Numbered from the stretch's first letter, positions 48,836 through 58,052 are shown. The stretch is 64,000 nt of DNA from TMED14 sp002378565 (GCA_943846715.1 OX044356.1:1550001-1614000); one strand, 5' to 3'. Numbers and translations: made by a program. Notes: generated by a model not told the origin, from the letters alone.

Positions 48836-50005
48836 TTAATGGCCGGCTGCAGGCAGCTTCCATGCGTAGGCTGACGCCACAGCCATGAAGGATGCAGGAA
48901 GGGCCTCACCAACCTCTTTACCTTCTGCATGGCCTGTTCGTACAATGATCAAATCCAAACCCGGGAAGGTGATGACCCATTGTCCCAAGTGGCCTCGTAG
49001 GGCAACAAAGGGTCTGGTGGCTTCTGACAACGGGTCCGGCGATGGAGCGTCGCCAAGCCAAAAAGAGTAACCGTAAAATTGTGCCAATCCCGGATTAGTC
49101 GCTGTGGCAAAAAAGCTGCTGTCCATCAACTGCTCCCCAAAGGCATTGCCCTGGTTCAAAACCAAATAGCCAACGCGCGCAAAATCCCTGGCTGTGGCAT
49201 TGAAGCCAGAGAAGGAAATGGCCTCACCCACATCATCCAGGTGCCATGATGCATCCATTTCAGCACCCAAAGGGAGCCATAATTTTTCAGAGGCGTATTC
49301 AGCCAAAGGCATGCCAGTGGCCTCCTCCAAACAAAAGCCCAACAAAGCTGTTGCGCCTGATTGGTATTCATAGTGCCGACCTACCTGATCGCCCACGGCG
49401 CAACCGGTCACTGTGGCGCGCAAATCCCGACCATACAAGGCCTTTGCTGTGATGCCAAAAGGGTTGTAATAGTCTTCATCCCAATCCAGGTCTGCCAACA
49501 TCCCCGTCAAATGGGCCAGTGTTAATTGTGACGCGCCGGGGCCGTGAAGCTCCTTCACATAGTCGATTGCCAAAGCGTCCCATCCCGGTAAATCACCCGA
49601 TTCAATGGCAATCTCAACCATCATGGTCAGGATGGATTTTGCCATGGAAAAGCTGTTGGTTTTGGTGTTTGCCATGACCTTGTTTCCGTAGTCTTCGTGG
49701 CGGATGCTGTCATTGTGAATGACCAAAAATGCGCCGGTCTCATAGACGTCGAGGGCCTGTTGAATCTCAATAGGTGGCGCCCATTCCGCACTTTTAGCTT
49801 CCGGCCATGGAATGCCAACTGGCGGGGCGTGAATGATGCCTTGATCAAAGTACTCCCCGTCAAAAATATTGGCGGTTGTGTGCCCTTGGAGGTAGGTTGC
49901 GTAAACCCCTTTGAAGAGGTAATTGTACCAAGACGCATGAATCAGGACATAGAGTAAACCTATGGTGACAAGGGTTCCAAAAAGTTTTTTCGCGATGGCA
50001 TTCAT
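48836..50005 (-). CDS. Serine hydrolase, beta-lactamase class C family
   Basis: 389 residues with an N-terminal membrane helix (LFGTLVTIGLLYVLIHASWY). The SxxK active site reads NSFSMAKSIL, and the Tyr-x-Asn/Ser element may be YEYQSG. This family holds esterases, peptidases and transpeptidase-like proteins; the substrate is unknown. Start at 50005, overlapping the lipB stop by 4 bp. Confidence 0.83.
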   Translation of the reverse strand: MNAIAKKLFGTLVTIGLLYVLIHASWYNYLFKGVYATYLQGHTTANIFDGEYFDQGIIHAPPVGIPWPEAKSAEWAPPIEIQQALDVYETGAFLVIHNDSIRHEDYGNKVMANTKTNSFSMAKSILTMMVEIAIESGDLPGWDALAIDYVKELHGPGASQLTLAHLTGMLADLDWDEDYYNPFGITAKALYGRDLRATVTGCAVGDQVGRHYEYQSGATALLGFCLEEATGMPLAEYASEKLWLPLGAEMDASWHLDDVGEAISFSGFNATARDFARVGYLVLNQGNAFGEQLMDSSFFATATNPGLAQFYGYSFWLGDAPSPDPLSEATRPFVALRGHLGQWVITFPGLDLIIVRTGHAEGKEVGEALPASFMAVASAYAWKLPAAGH

Positions 50006-50757
50006 GCCTGAAAAGGTAGCCAATTTTCAGGCTGCAACATGCCCTGCAGCTCCATTGGCTTGAGCTCCATGTCAAATGCTTGAATGAAATGGGCTGCCAC
50101 CTTCTGTTTGACCTCATTTTCATCCACTGCGTGGCCCAATTCACTGTGCAGGCTGGTCACGGCCTTGCCCTTGATGCCACAAGGAATGATGTAGTCAAAG
50201 TACTGCAAGTCAGTGTTCACATTGAAGGCCCACCCATGCATGGTGACCCATCGGCTGGCGCGCACGCCCATGGCGCAAATCTTCCGAGCAAAAGGGCTTC
50301 CCACATCCAACCACACACCCGTCTCTCCGGGGCTTCGATCCCCTTTCAGCCCATAGTCTGCCAGGGTGGCAATGATCACGTCCTCCAGGGTTCTGAGGTA
50401 GCGATGGATATCCGTGAAATGCTTTTCTAAGTCTAGGATGGGGTAGGCAACGAGTTGGCCGGGACCATGGTAGGTGATGTCGCCACCACGGTTGATTTTA
50501 TGGTAGACAATGCCTTTTGCTTTGAGCTGCTCCTCGGTGAGTAGCAAGTTGGCAATGTCTCCGGATTTCCCCAGGGTGTAGACATGCGGGTGCTCAACAA
50601 ACAACAGGCTGTCTTGGGTAGGCAAATGCATCGCCTCATCCCGTTGGCGGTTGGTCATTTTGGTGGCCACAACTTCAGCAAAAATGGCCTCTTGAATGTC
50701 CCAGGCGCGCTGGTACTTCACAAGGCCCATGTCCACAAATCGAAGCGGTCGTTTCAT
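50002..50757 (-). CDS. lipB: Octanoyltransferase
   Basis: 251-residue enzyme moving octanoyl from ACP to lipoyl domains. The active-site Lys/Cys pair shows in RKICAMGVR and the catalytic Cys in DYIIPCGIKGKAVTSL, and the substrate motif RGGDITYHGPGQLVAYPI is exact. Start at MKRPLRFVDMG (50757), one base after the previous stop. Confidence 0.94.
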   Translation of the reverse strand: MKRPLRFVDMGLVKYQRAWDIQEAIFAEVVATKMTNRQRDEAMHLPTQDSLLFVEHPHVYTLGKSGDIANLLLTEEQLKAKGIVYHKINRGGDITYHGPGQLVAYPILDLEKHFTDIHRYLRTLEDVIIATLADYGLKGDRSPGETGVWLDVGSPFARKICAMGVRASRWVTMHGWAFNVNTDLQYFDYIIPCGIKGKAVTSLHSELGHAVDENEVKQKVAAHFIQAFDMELKPMELQGMLQPENWLPFQA

Positions 50758-50758
50758 G

Positions 50759-51763
50759 TCAGGATTTTGCCGCCTCAGCCAATGCAGCCTTGAGCTTTTC
50801 AATGACCACAATGTCCATGATGTCTACTTGGTTAACCTCGCTAAGGATCTGGCTGACCCAGTCTCCCATAGCAACCAAATCCAGGCACTGTGCCAGGTGT
50901 CCTTCGCCGTAGGCGTGAACATGCAAAACCGGCACACCGCAGGCCTCAATGGCTTCTGCATTCAAATTCATGCGCAAGGTGTTGGACGGGTGGTCATTGT
51001 CGCTGTGCAGGAAGACGGCAACATGGCTATCGTTTCCGCCGGCCCATCCAACCATCTCATTGTGATTCATCTCTGGCACCTCAGAGTCCCAACCAGGCAT
51101 CTTGCTGTTCTCGTTGAGTTGCTGACGCCAGCGTGTGGCTACGCCCGCCACGCCGGAGGCTGCATAAATGGCGTAGGTTCTTCCTTGCATTTGCATCGCT
51201 AAATCCTTGGCCTCAGCCATCTGTGCGTCGCGTCGCTGTGTCAATCCCACTGAAGTGTCTGACACCTGGGCTTGCCAGCTTGAGTCAAGCCCAATGTTCA
51301 TGGCTTCCAAGTGGGCCATCAACTGCACAATGGCCAGCCCAAACATGGATCTAGGGGGGTTGCCTGCAGGCAATACGCTAAGGTTCCAGCCGGCAGCTTG
51401 TGCCTGCTCCAGCAACTGTCCACCACTGGTGATGGCGCTGATCATACAGCCAGCTTTTGATGCGTCCTCAAGGGCTGACAAGGTCTCCTCTGTATTGCCC
51501 GAATAGCTGCATGCAATCACATGGGTGTTCGCGTTGACCCAGGCTGGCAAAGCGTAGCCCTTGTTGACCAAGATTGGTACGGTCGCTGATGCTGCACAAA
51601 CTTCCGCCGCCACAGATCCACCGATACCACTTCCGCCCAGGCCAGTGATCACCACATGTTGGATGTTAGATGACCCAGCCTTCCAGCTGAGATCCTTCGC
51701 TTTTGCTAATGAGCTCTTCAGGTGCGTCGGGTAGTCTTTGATGAGTTGAAGCATGCTTGCCAT
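50759..51763 (-). CDS. Bifunctional phosphoglucose/phosphomannose isomerase
   Basis: 334-residue SIS-domain isomerase of the archaeal/Bacteroidota Pgi/Pmi type. Features: GLGGSGIGGSVAAEV, the phosphate loop CSYSGNTEETLSAL and EVPEMNHNEMVGW with the catalytic Glu and His. The short form, compared with classical Pgi of about 550 residues, is characteristic. Start at 51763 (51754 is an alternative), because the -7 box at 51792-51799 lies inside any longer frame. First gene of the four-gene operon with lipB. Confidence 0.87.
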   Translation of the reverse strand: MASMLQLIKDYPTHLKSSLAKAKDLSWKAGSSNIQHVVITGLGGSGIGGSVAAEVCAASATVPILVNKGYALPAWVNANTHVIACSYSGNTEETLSALEDASKAGCMISAITSGGQLLEQAQAAGWNLSVLPAGNPPRSMFGLAIVQLMAHLEAMNIGLDSSWQAQVSDTSVGLTQRRDAQMAEAKDLAMQMQGRTYAIYAASGVAGVATRWRQQLNENSKMPGWDSEVPEMNHNEMVGWAGGNDSHVAVFLHSDNDHPSNTLRMNLNAEAIEACGVPVLHVHAYGEGHLAQCLDLVAMGDWVSQILSEVNQVDIMDIVVIEKLKAALAEAAKS

Positions 51764-51791
51764 GGGAAAATTTTTGTTTTGAATGAAGCCC

Positions 51792-51799
51792 CAAAAGTA
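51792..51799 (-). promoter_or_regulatory. -7 box for the Pgi/Pmi-lipB operon
   Basis: TACTTTTG on the minus strand, exact TAnnTTTG, ends 28 bp before 51763. Confidence 0.6.
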
Positions 51800-51816
51800 C
51801 GACATTGCCCCACAGT

Positions 51817-52278
51817 ATGGAATGGAAATGCAAGGCCTTCAAGGCCATCAACACGGAGGAGCTCTATGAAATTTTGAAGCTGCGCGCAGCTGTTTTTGTG
51901 GTGGAGCAAGATTGTCCCTACTTGGATTTGGACGACTTAGATCAGCGCTCGCACCATGTGTGGACAGAAACCCCTCAAGGAGAAGTGATTGCATACTCTC
52001 GGATGATCCCCCCAGGGCTCCACGTGAATGAAGCCAGCATTGGTCGCGTGGTCACCCTACCATCAAGGCGCGGCGAAAGCTTAGGGAAGCAAGTCTTTCA
52101 GCAAGCCTTGGATCACGCTCTGCTCGCTTGGCCTGAGCACGACATTGTCATCATGGCACAGACCTACCTGGTGGATTTCTATGAAGCCTTTAGCTTCGTT
52201 GTTGAGCGCGAACCCTTTTTGGAAGATGGCTTGCCCCATCGATGGATGCGTCGCAAAGCAGGCAACGCTGAAGCGTAG
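51817..52278 (+). CDS. elaA: ElaA-type GNAT acetyltransferase
   Basis: 153-residue acetyltransferase of the ElaA family. The N-terminal ELYEILKLRAAVFVVEQDCP and DLDDLDQRSHHVW are the ElaA signature. Acetyl-CoA-binding part near SRRGESLGKQVFQQAL. The function of ElaA is not settled. Start at MEWKCKAFK (51817). Diverges from the Pgi/Pmi operon. Confidence 0.85.
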   Translation: MEWKCKAFKAINTEELYEILKLRAAVFVVEQDCPYLDLDDLDQRSHHVWTETPQGEVIAYSRMIPPGLHVNEASIGRVVTLPSRRGESLGKQVFQQALDHALLAWPEHDIVIMAQTYLVDFYEAFSFVVEREPFLEDGLPHRWMRRKAGNAEA

Positions 52279-52315
52279 TTAGTCACCACAAGCTTAAGGC
52301 AATGGTTGTACTTGG

Positions 52316-53440
52316 TTATTCGTCGTAGGAAACCACCACCTTCTCGCTGGTTGGGAAGCTGTGGCAGGTCAGAACAAACCCTTCTGCCACCTCCTCATCG
52401 GTCAAAGAGTAGTTGAGGTCCATGTTGACTGTTCCCTCCAAAACCTTGGCTCGGCAAGTGCAACAAACAGCTCCCTTGCAGGCAAACGGCACGTCAGCGC
52501 CCGCCTTGAGGGCCGCGTCCAAAATGGCCATTTTGCCGCTTTGTGATACATGGGTTTCTTCATCATCCAAGATGACGGTCACCTCATGCTGAATGCTGGA
52601 CTTTTCTACTTTTGTTGCCGTTTTTTCTTCGGTTGACGTGGCTGCGGTGAAGAGCTCAAAGTGAACCTGTTTCTTTTTGAGCCCCGCAGCAATCAACACC
52701 TCACTGGCTGCATGAATCATGCTTTCTGGCCCGCAAATAAATACCTCATCGGCCTTCGCTATGTCAGGAAAGGACTGTGTCATCTCCTCAAGCCTTGCCT
52801 TGTCCATTCTTCCATAAAGCAAGGCGCTTCCCTGGTCTTCACGGCTCAAAACATGCCGCACCTCAAGGCGGCCCATGTAGTCGTCTTTGAGGTCCTCAAG
52901 GGCTGACTTGAAAATGATGGACCCGCTGTTTTTGTTGCCGTAAAAAAGGCTGATGCAACTGTCTGGCTCTTCTGACAAGGTGGTCTTAATGATGCTGAGC
53001 ATGGGGGTGATGCCTGATCCTGCGGCAAAGCACACGATGTTCCTTGCCTTTTTGCTGCCAGGCTCTAACACAAAGCTGCCCATCGGGGGCATGCTCTCAA
53101 TCACGTCTCCCACTTGCACGTTTTGCGCCCATGTAGAAAACTTGCCACCCTCCACACGCTTTACAGCCACACAAAGATCCTCGTTCACAGCGTGGGAACA
53201 GAGGGAGTAGGATCGCCTAACAGATTCCCCGTCAATGTCAACCTTGAGCGTCAGGTATTGCCCGGGCACAAAGGTGAAATCCAAAGGGCTTTCAAAGGCA
53301 ATACTCACACAGTCAGCGGTTTCCTTCACAACTTTGGTGACCGTGAGGGCTTGGAACGTGGCCTTGCGTCCCTTTTGAGATTTCAAGGTGCAAAGGCGGC
53401 CTTGTGGGGCCTGAGAAGTTTTATTGAAACGCTTGAACAT
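52316..53440 (-). CDS. paaE: Phenylacetyl-CoA epoxidase reductase subunit
   Basis: 374-residue electron-transfer subunit that feeds NADPH electrons to the PaaABC epoxidase. The N-terminal FAD domain (RRSYSLCSHAVN, then MPPMGSF) and NAD domain (CFAAGSGITPMLSI, then EVFICGPESM) are followed by a plant-type 2Fe-2S domain with CKGAVCCTCRAKV and a last Cys in FVLTCHSF. It is divergent from paaA and has an exact -7 box beside a palindrome in the shared 114 bp region. Confidence 0.93.
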   Translation of the reverse strand: MFKRFNKTSQAPQGRLCTLKSQKGRKATFQALTVTKVVKETADCVSIAFESPLDFTFVPGQYLTLKVDIDGESVRRSYSLCSHAVNEDLCVAVKRVEGGKFSTWAQNVQVGDVIESMPPMGSFVLEPGSKKARNIVCFAAGSGITPMLSIIKTTLSEEPDSCISLFYGNKNSGSIIFKSALEDLKDDYMGRLEVRHVLSREDQGSALLYGRMDKARLEEMTQSFPDIAKADEVFICGPESMIHAASEVLIAAGLKKKQVHFELFTAATSTEEKTATKVEKSSIQHEVTVILDDEETHVSQSGKMAILDAALKAGADVPFACKGAVCCTCRAKVLEGTVNMDLNYSLTDEEVAEGFVLTCHSFPTSEKVVVSYDE

Positions 53441-53466
53441 GAAATGCCAAATGGGTTAATTCAGGA

Positions 53467-53474
53467 GCAAAAGT
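53467..53474 (-). promoter_or_regulatory. -7 box for paaE
   Basis: TACTTTTG on the minus strand, exact TAnnTTTG, ends 26 bp before the paaE start. It is followed one base away by the palindrome at 53476-53491. Confidence 0.6.
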
Positions 53475-53475
53475 A

Positions 53476-53491
53476 GGGTCGGAATCCCGAC
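53476..53491. promoter_or_regulatory. Operator-like palindrome between paaE and paaA
   Basis: GGTCGGAATCCCGACC has perfect 6 bp arms around 4 nt. Its place beside the paaE -7 box and upstream of paaA suits a regulator of both operons. No paaR/paaX-like gene lies nearby. Confidence 0.5.
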
Positions 53492-53554
53492 CATGACATT
53501 TCTTATTGAAGGTTGGTGAATGTCGGGGTAAATTGCGGCATATATATTGAACTT

Positions 53555-54508
53555 ATGGCGAACGCTGTCGACTTAACAACAACCTTTGATTCTTACGTAG
53601 CTGCTGAAAACAGGGTGGAACCTAAGCAGTGGATGCCTGAGAAGTACCGCAAAACCTTGGTTCGTCAAATTTCCCAGCACGCACACTCTGAGATTGTAGG
53701 CATGCTGCCTGAAGCTAATTGGATCACGCGTGCGCCAAGTTTGCGTGCTAAACTGATCTTGATAGCCAAGGTGCAGGACGAAGGAGGCCACGGCCTCTAC
53801 CTATACAGCGCAGCGGAAACCTTAGGTACAAGCCGGGAAACCATGGTAAGGGACTTGCTCTCAGGCAAGGCCAAGTACTCGAGTATTTTCAACTACCCTA
53901 GCCTGACATGGGCAGACATTGGCGTTATTGGCTGGCTGGTTGATGGCGCAGCCATTGCCAACCAGGTGATGCTTTGCCGGACATCCTATGGCCCTTACAG
54001 CCGAGCCATGGTCCGTATTTGCAAAGAAGAGTCCTTCCACCAACGCCAGGGTTATGAAATTGTCATGAAACTCGCCCGCGGCACATCGGACCAGAAGGCC
54101 ATGGTGCAGGATGCGCTGAACCGCTGGTGGTGGCCCTCAATCATGATGTTTGGCCCGACAGATGACAACAGCCCCAATTCTGAGCAAAGCATGAAATGGC
54201 GCATCAAACGCAAGTCCAATGACCAGCTGCGTCAAGAGTTCATTGATAAAACCGTGGTGCATGCAGAGTTTTTGGATCTAAGCATTCCCGACAAGGACCT
54301 CAAATGGGATGAATCCAGGCAGTCTTATGACTATGGAGAGATCAACTGGGATGAGTTTTACCGCGTCATTCAAGGCGATGGCCCCTGCAACAGGCAACGG
54401 CTCATAGCCAGAAACAAAGCCCATGACGAAGGTCGGTGGGTTAGAGAAGCCGCCACCGCATTTGCAGCGAAACAAACTGCAAGAAACATAGCAAATCAAG
54501 CATCATGA
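53555..54508 (+). CDS. paaA: Phenylacetyl-CoA 1,2-epoxidase catalytic subunit
   Basis: 317-residue diiron subunit that inserts oxygen into the ring of phenylacetyl-CoA. Ligand motifs are seen as KVQDEGGHGLYLYSAAE and CKEESFHQRQGYE. The start MANAVDLTTTFDSY at 53555 is usual; the frame continues upstream only through promoter DNA. It begins paaABCD-G-H-orf-I-J-Y. Confidence 0.94.
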   Translation: MANAVDLTTTFDSYVAAENRVEPKQWMPEKYRKTLVRQISQHAHSEIVGMLPEANWITRAPSLRAKLILIAKVQDEGGHGLYLYSAAETLGTSRETMVRDLLSGKAKYSSIFNYPSLTWADIGVIGWLVDGAAIANQVMLCRTSYGPYSRAMVRICKEESFHQRQGYEIVMKLARGTSDQKAMVQDALNRWWWPSIMMFGPTDDNSPNSEQSMKWRIKRKSNDQLRQEFIDKTVVHAEFLDLSIPDKDLKWDESRQSYDYGEINWDEFYRVIQGDGPCNRQRLIARNKAHDEGRWVREAATAFAAKQTARNIANQAS

Positions 54509-54795
54509 GCGATACCAGCAACTGGCCCCTTTGGGAGGTCTTTGTCCGAAGTAAAAATGGACTGGCACACAAGCATGCCGGTTCCCTTCATGCCCCTGAC
54601 GCCGACATGGCATTAAAAAACGCCAGAGACGTTTACACCCGACGAAGTGAGGGTGTGAGCCTATGGGTTGTGCCCTCTGAGGCCATCACCGCATCGTCAC
54701 CCGATGAAAAAGACCTGCTCTTCACGCCAGCAGACGACAAAGTTTACCGCCACCCAACCTTTTATGACATTCCAGATGAAGTGGGACACATGTGA
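54505..54795 (+). CDS. paaB: Phenylacetyl-CoA epoxidase subunit B
   Basis: 96-residue small bridging subunit of the PaaABC complex. LWEVFVRSKNGLAHKHAGSL and the later DMALKNARDVYTRR and SLWVVPSEAI match the family. Overlaps paaA (ATGA) and paaC (20 bp). Confidence 0.92.
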   Translation: MSDTSNWPLWEVFVRSKNGLAHKHAGSLHAPDADMALKNARDVYTRRSEGVSLWVVPSEAITASSPDEKDLLFTPADDKVYRHPTFYDIPDEVGHM

Positions 54796-55540
54796 TGATT
54801 TAACCAACTATGTTCTTCAGTTGGGGGACGACGCTTTGGTTCTAGGTCATCGCCTGTCTGAATGGTGCGGTCACGGACCCATCCTGGAACAAGACATTGC
54901 CTTGAGCAACATCTCTTTGGATTTGATTGGTCTGGCCCGGCAGTATTACCAATACGCAGCTGAACTGATTGGCGATGACATGACGGAAGATCACATCGCC
55001 TACCTGCGCGACGTGGGTGATTTCCACAACCATAGCATGATGGAGCAACCCAATGGACACTGGGGCGACACATTGGTTCGTCAATGCCTGTATGATGTTT
55101 TTCATCAGGATTATTTAACAGCACTGACCCGCTCATCTGACCAGCGACTCGCAGCCATCGCCGTGAAAGCCCTCAAAGAGGTAAACTACCATGTGCAGTT
55201 CAGCAGTGAGTGGTTGATTCGCCTAGGAGACGGCACCCAAGAGAGCCATGACAAGGTGCAGAATAGCCTGCAAGACTTGATGACTTACAGCGCAGAATTT
55301 TTTCAAGCATCCAAGGCGGACGCATGGGCATTGAAACAAGGGGTTGGCCCCGATGTGGCAGCCCTGAAGCCTGGATGGGATAGCCGCATGGACACCTTGA
55401 TTTCACAAGCGACCCTGAGCCGACCTGCTGCAGACGCCGCCATCTGGCAAGGCAAAGAAGGATCTCATGGCGAGTTCCTTGCCCTGCTGTTGTCAGAGAT
55501 GCAATCCCTGCCGAGGTCCTACCCGGATGCCACATGGTAG
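54776..55540 (+). CDS. paaC: Phenylacetyl-CoA epoxidase subunit C
   Basis: 254-residue structural subunit that forms the core heterodimer with PaaA. LGDDALVLGHRLSEWCGHGP and IALSNISLDLIGLARQYYQY are diagnostic. I set the start at the ATG at 54776 (MKWDTCDDLTNYVLQLGDD), the nearest in-frame start before the conserved region, giving a 20 bp overlap with paaB. Longer frames add non-conserved residues. Confidence 0.92.
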   Translation: MKWDTCDDLTNYVLQLGDDALVLGHRLSEWCGHGPILEQDIALSNISLDLIGLARQYYQYAAELIGDDMTEDHIAYLRDVGDFHNHSMMEQPNGHWGDTLVRQCLYDVFHQDYLTALTRSSDQRLAAIAVKALKEVNYHVQFSSEWLIRLGDGTQESHDKVQNSLQDLMTYSAEFFQASKADAWALKQGVGPDVAALKPGWDSRMDTLISQATLSRPAADAAIWQGKEGSHGEFLALLLSEMQSLPRSYPDATW

Positions 55541-56025
55541 GGGACGACCCTCATGGGTGGTGGGCATGCCTTGAAGGGGTGCCCGATCCAGAAATTCCCG
55601 TCATATCCATTGTGGAACTGGGTGTCGTCAGAGACATCCGCCAAGGCGAACACGGCATTGATGTTGATCTGTCGCCAACCTACACCGGCTGTCCCGCCAT
55701 GGATATGATGGCAGAAGATGTTCAAAAGTCCTTGGCAGAGAAAACAGGGCAACAAGTTCAGGTCCACCTGGTGATTGACCCCCCATGGACCACCGATTGG
55801 CTGAGCGAATCCACCAAGGACAAGCTCCGAGCCTATGGCATTGCTCCCCCTGTCGGTTCCACCAGTGACAAAAGGGAGCTGTTTGGCCCGCCCGCTCAGG
55901 TCAGCTGCCCCAAATGTCAAAGCGCTCAAACCGAACGGGTTTCTGCCTTTGGGTCTACCGCATGCAAGTCCCTTTACCGATGCCTGGATTGCCAGGAGCC
56001 CTTCGATTATTTCAAATGTCATTGA
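55534..56025 (+). CDS. paaD: Phenylacetate epoxidase maturation protein
   Basis: 163-residue MIP18/DUF59-type protein needed for epoxidase activity, probably in Fe-S or metal maturation. DPEIPVISIVELGVVRDI and YTGCPAMDMMAEDV are the MIP18 features; the zinc-ribbon Cys follow as CPKCQSAQ and CLDCQEPF. Overlaps paaC by 7 bp. Confidence 0.9.
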   Translation: MVGDDPHGWWACLEGVPDPEIPVISIVELGVVRDIRQGEHGIDVDLSPTYTGCPAMDMMAEDVQKSLAEKTGQQVQVHLVIDPPWTTDWLSESTKDKLRAYGIAPPVGSTSDKRELFGPPAQVSCPKCQSAQTERVSAFGSTACKSLYRCLDCQEPFDYFKCH

Positions 56026-56095
56026 GGGTTTAAAAAGGGAAACATGAGGAATGCTTGAGAATGCCGAACTTTGCCACAGTCTCAACCCACCCATC

Positions 56096-56875
56096 ATGGA
56101 CAACACCCTTCGCTCCCACACAGAGAATGGCCTCTGTACCATCACCCTGAATCGACCAGAGGTTTTCAACGCCTTCAACCGAGACATGGCCCTGGCCCTG
56201 CAGGCTGAACTATCCCTGTGTGCTGGCGATGACAGCATCAGAGCTATTTTATTGACAGGTGAGGGCCGCGCATTTTGCAGCGGTCAGGACCTGGCTGAAG
56301 CCACAGACCCATCCGGCCATTCGCTGGACACCATCCTCAGCGAGCACTACAACCCCTTGGTGCTGGCCATGCGCGCCATGCAAAAACCTATCGTGGTGGC
56401 CGTCAATGGCGTTGCTGCAGGTGCAGGCGCCAACCTGGCACTGTGTGGCGACTTGGTCTTTGCGGGCCATTCGGCCAAGTTCATCCAAGCCTTTGCGGGC
56501 ATTGGGTTGATCCCTGATACTGGCGGCACGTTGACCTTGCCGCGCCTGGTAGGCTTTGCAAAAGCCAGCGCCTGGATGATGACTGGCGACCGTATTGGTG
56601 CTGAAGAAGCAGAACGGCATGGCATGATTTACCAAGCGGTGGCTGATGCCGATTTGATGGCGGTGGCAACAACTGCTGCCCTGAAGCTAGCTACCCAACC
56701 CACCAAGGCTTTTGCTTTGACCAAGGAAGCCCTCAATGCGGTCGTTTTCCCTGACCTTAAAGTACAGCTTGAGCTCGAGCGACGATTGCAAAATATTGCG
56801 GGCGAAAGTCATGACTTCAAAGAAGGCGTGACCGCTTTCCTAGAGAAGCGCAAACCTCAATTTAAAGGACATTAA
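56096..56875 (+). CDS. paaG: Ring 1,2-epoxyphenylacetyl-CoA isomerase
   Basis: 259-residue crotonase-fold isomerase that opens the epoxide to oxepin-CoA. GEGRAFCSGQDLAE and GVAAGAGANLALCGD give the crotonase core; one Glu of hydratases is replaced (GANLA) and the second is missing (AGIGLIPDTGGT), with Asp in the IPDTGG loop, as known for PaaG rather than PaaF. Start at MDNTLRSHTENG (56096). Two bases before paaH. Confidence 0.9.
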   Translation: MDNTLRSHTENGLCTITLNRPEVFNAFNRDMALALQAELSLCAGDDSIRAILLTGEGRAFCSGQDLAEATDPSGHSLDTILSEHYNPLVLAMRAMQKPIVVAVNGVAAGAGANLALCGDLVFAGHSAKFIQAFAGIGLIPDTGGTLTLPRLVGFAKASAWMMTGDRIGAEEAERHGMIYQAVADADLMAVATTAALKLATQPTKAFALTKEALNAVVFPDLKVQLELERRLQNIAGESHDFKEGVTAFLEKRKPQFKGH

Positions 56876-56876
56876 A

Positions 56877-58046
56877 ATGAAGCCATTCAAACAAGCTACT
56901 ATTGTTGGGGCGGGCGCCATGGGGCGCGGCATTGCACAAGTTCTGGCGGAAGCCGGGGTGAACGTTACGCTCTATGATACCCGCGAATCTGCTTTGACCT
57001 CTGCCATCAAGCAGCTAGAGTCTGTTTACAGCCGGCTGGTTGAAAAAGGCCGCCGCAGCAGGCAGTCTTGTGATGAGGCATTGGCCCGCATCACCACCAC
57101 TGTTAACTTCAAAGACGCGGAAGGCTCTGACCTGGTGATTGAGGCCATCGTTGAATCCTTGGATGCTAAACGATCCGTCTTTCAGATGGTTGACGATGTG
57201 GTTAGCGAGGACTGCGTGCTTGCCACCAACACCTCTTCCTTGAGCATTGCCGCCATCAGCGCCGGCGTGAACAATCCAGGACGCGTGGTGGGCTTGCATT
57301 TTTTCAACCCTGCAGCCTTGATGCCTTTGGTAGAGATTGTACCCTCATTGGCCACCGATCCCGATGTCCTTGCACGCTGCCAGTCTGCCGTGAAGGCTTG
57401 GGGAAAATCTGGCGTGGTCGCTGCTGACAGCCCGGGATTCATTGTCAATCGCGTGGCAAGGCCCTTTTACGCTGAAGCCATGCACATGCTTGAAGAAGGT
57501 CTTGCCGACGTGCCAACCATTGACTGGGCCATGCGGGAGATTGGTGGATTCAAAATGGGCCCCTTTCAACTGATGGACTTGATTGGCCACGATGTCAATT
57601 ACGTGGTGACTGAAACGGTTTGGACACAATTTTACTTTGACCCAAGATTCAGGCCCAATCTCACCCAAAAACGCTTGTTGGACGCGGGATGGCTTGGCCG
57701 GAAATCCGGCAAGGGCTTTTACGATTACGCCGATGGCGCGAGCAATCCTTCTGCCACCGAAGACCGGGCATTGGGTCAGGTTATTGTTGACCGCGTCACT
57801 GCCCTGCTCTTCAATGAAGCAGCAGATGCCCTTTACCGCAACATCTGTTCAGCATCCGATCTGGAAACAGCCATGCTTCGCGGCGTGAACTACCCCAAAG
57901 GGCTTTTACAGTGGGCTAACGAGACCGGCCTTGACATCATCGTAAGCCGACTGAATGCTTTGCGAGAACGCACAGGCGACACCCGCTACCGACCTTGTCC
58001 TTTGCTTGTCGATATGGCAAGCAACAATCAACTATTTGAATGCTGA
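56877..58046 (+). CDS. paaH: 3-hydroxyadipyl-CoA dehydrogenase
   Basis: 389-residue NAD-dependent 3-hydroxyacyl-CoA dehydrogenase. ATIVGAGAMGRGIAQVLAEA is the Rossmann start, and ATNTSSLSIAAIS, VGLHFFNPAALMPLVEIV and SPGFIVNRVARPFY cover the catalytic His and Ser region. The final domain is the second C-terminal repeat (RLLDAGWLGRKSGKGFYDY). Six bp before the unknown orf. Confidence 0.92.
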   Translation: MKPFKQATIVGAGAMGRGIAQVLAEAGVNVTLYDTRESALTSAIKQLESVYSRLVEKGRRSRQSCDEALARITTTVNFKDAEGSDLVIEAIVESLDAKRSVFQMVDDVVSEDCVLATNTSSLSIAAISAGVNNPGRVVGLHFFNPAALMPLVEIVPSLATDPDVLARCQSAVKAWGKSGVVAADSPGFIVNRVARPFYAEAMHMLEEGLADVPTIDWAMREIGGFKMGPFQLMDLIGHDVNYVVTETVWTQFYFDPRFRPNLTQKRLLDAGWLGRKSGKGFYDYADGASNPSATEDRALGQVIVDRVTALLFNEAADALYRNICSASDLETAMLRGVNYPKGLLQWANETGLDIIVSRLNALRERTGDTRYRPCPLLVDMASNNQLFEC

Positions 58047-58052
58047 CTCAAT

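Noticed and set aside
55519..56238. 239-codon minus-strand frame in the paaD-paaG region
   Set aside because: It is a shadow of coding DNA with regular codon bias; both genes on the plus strand are certain.
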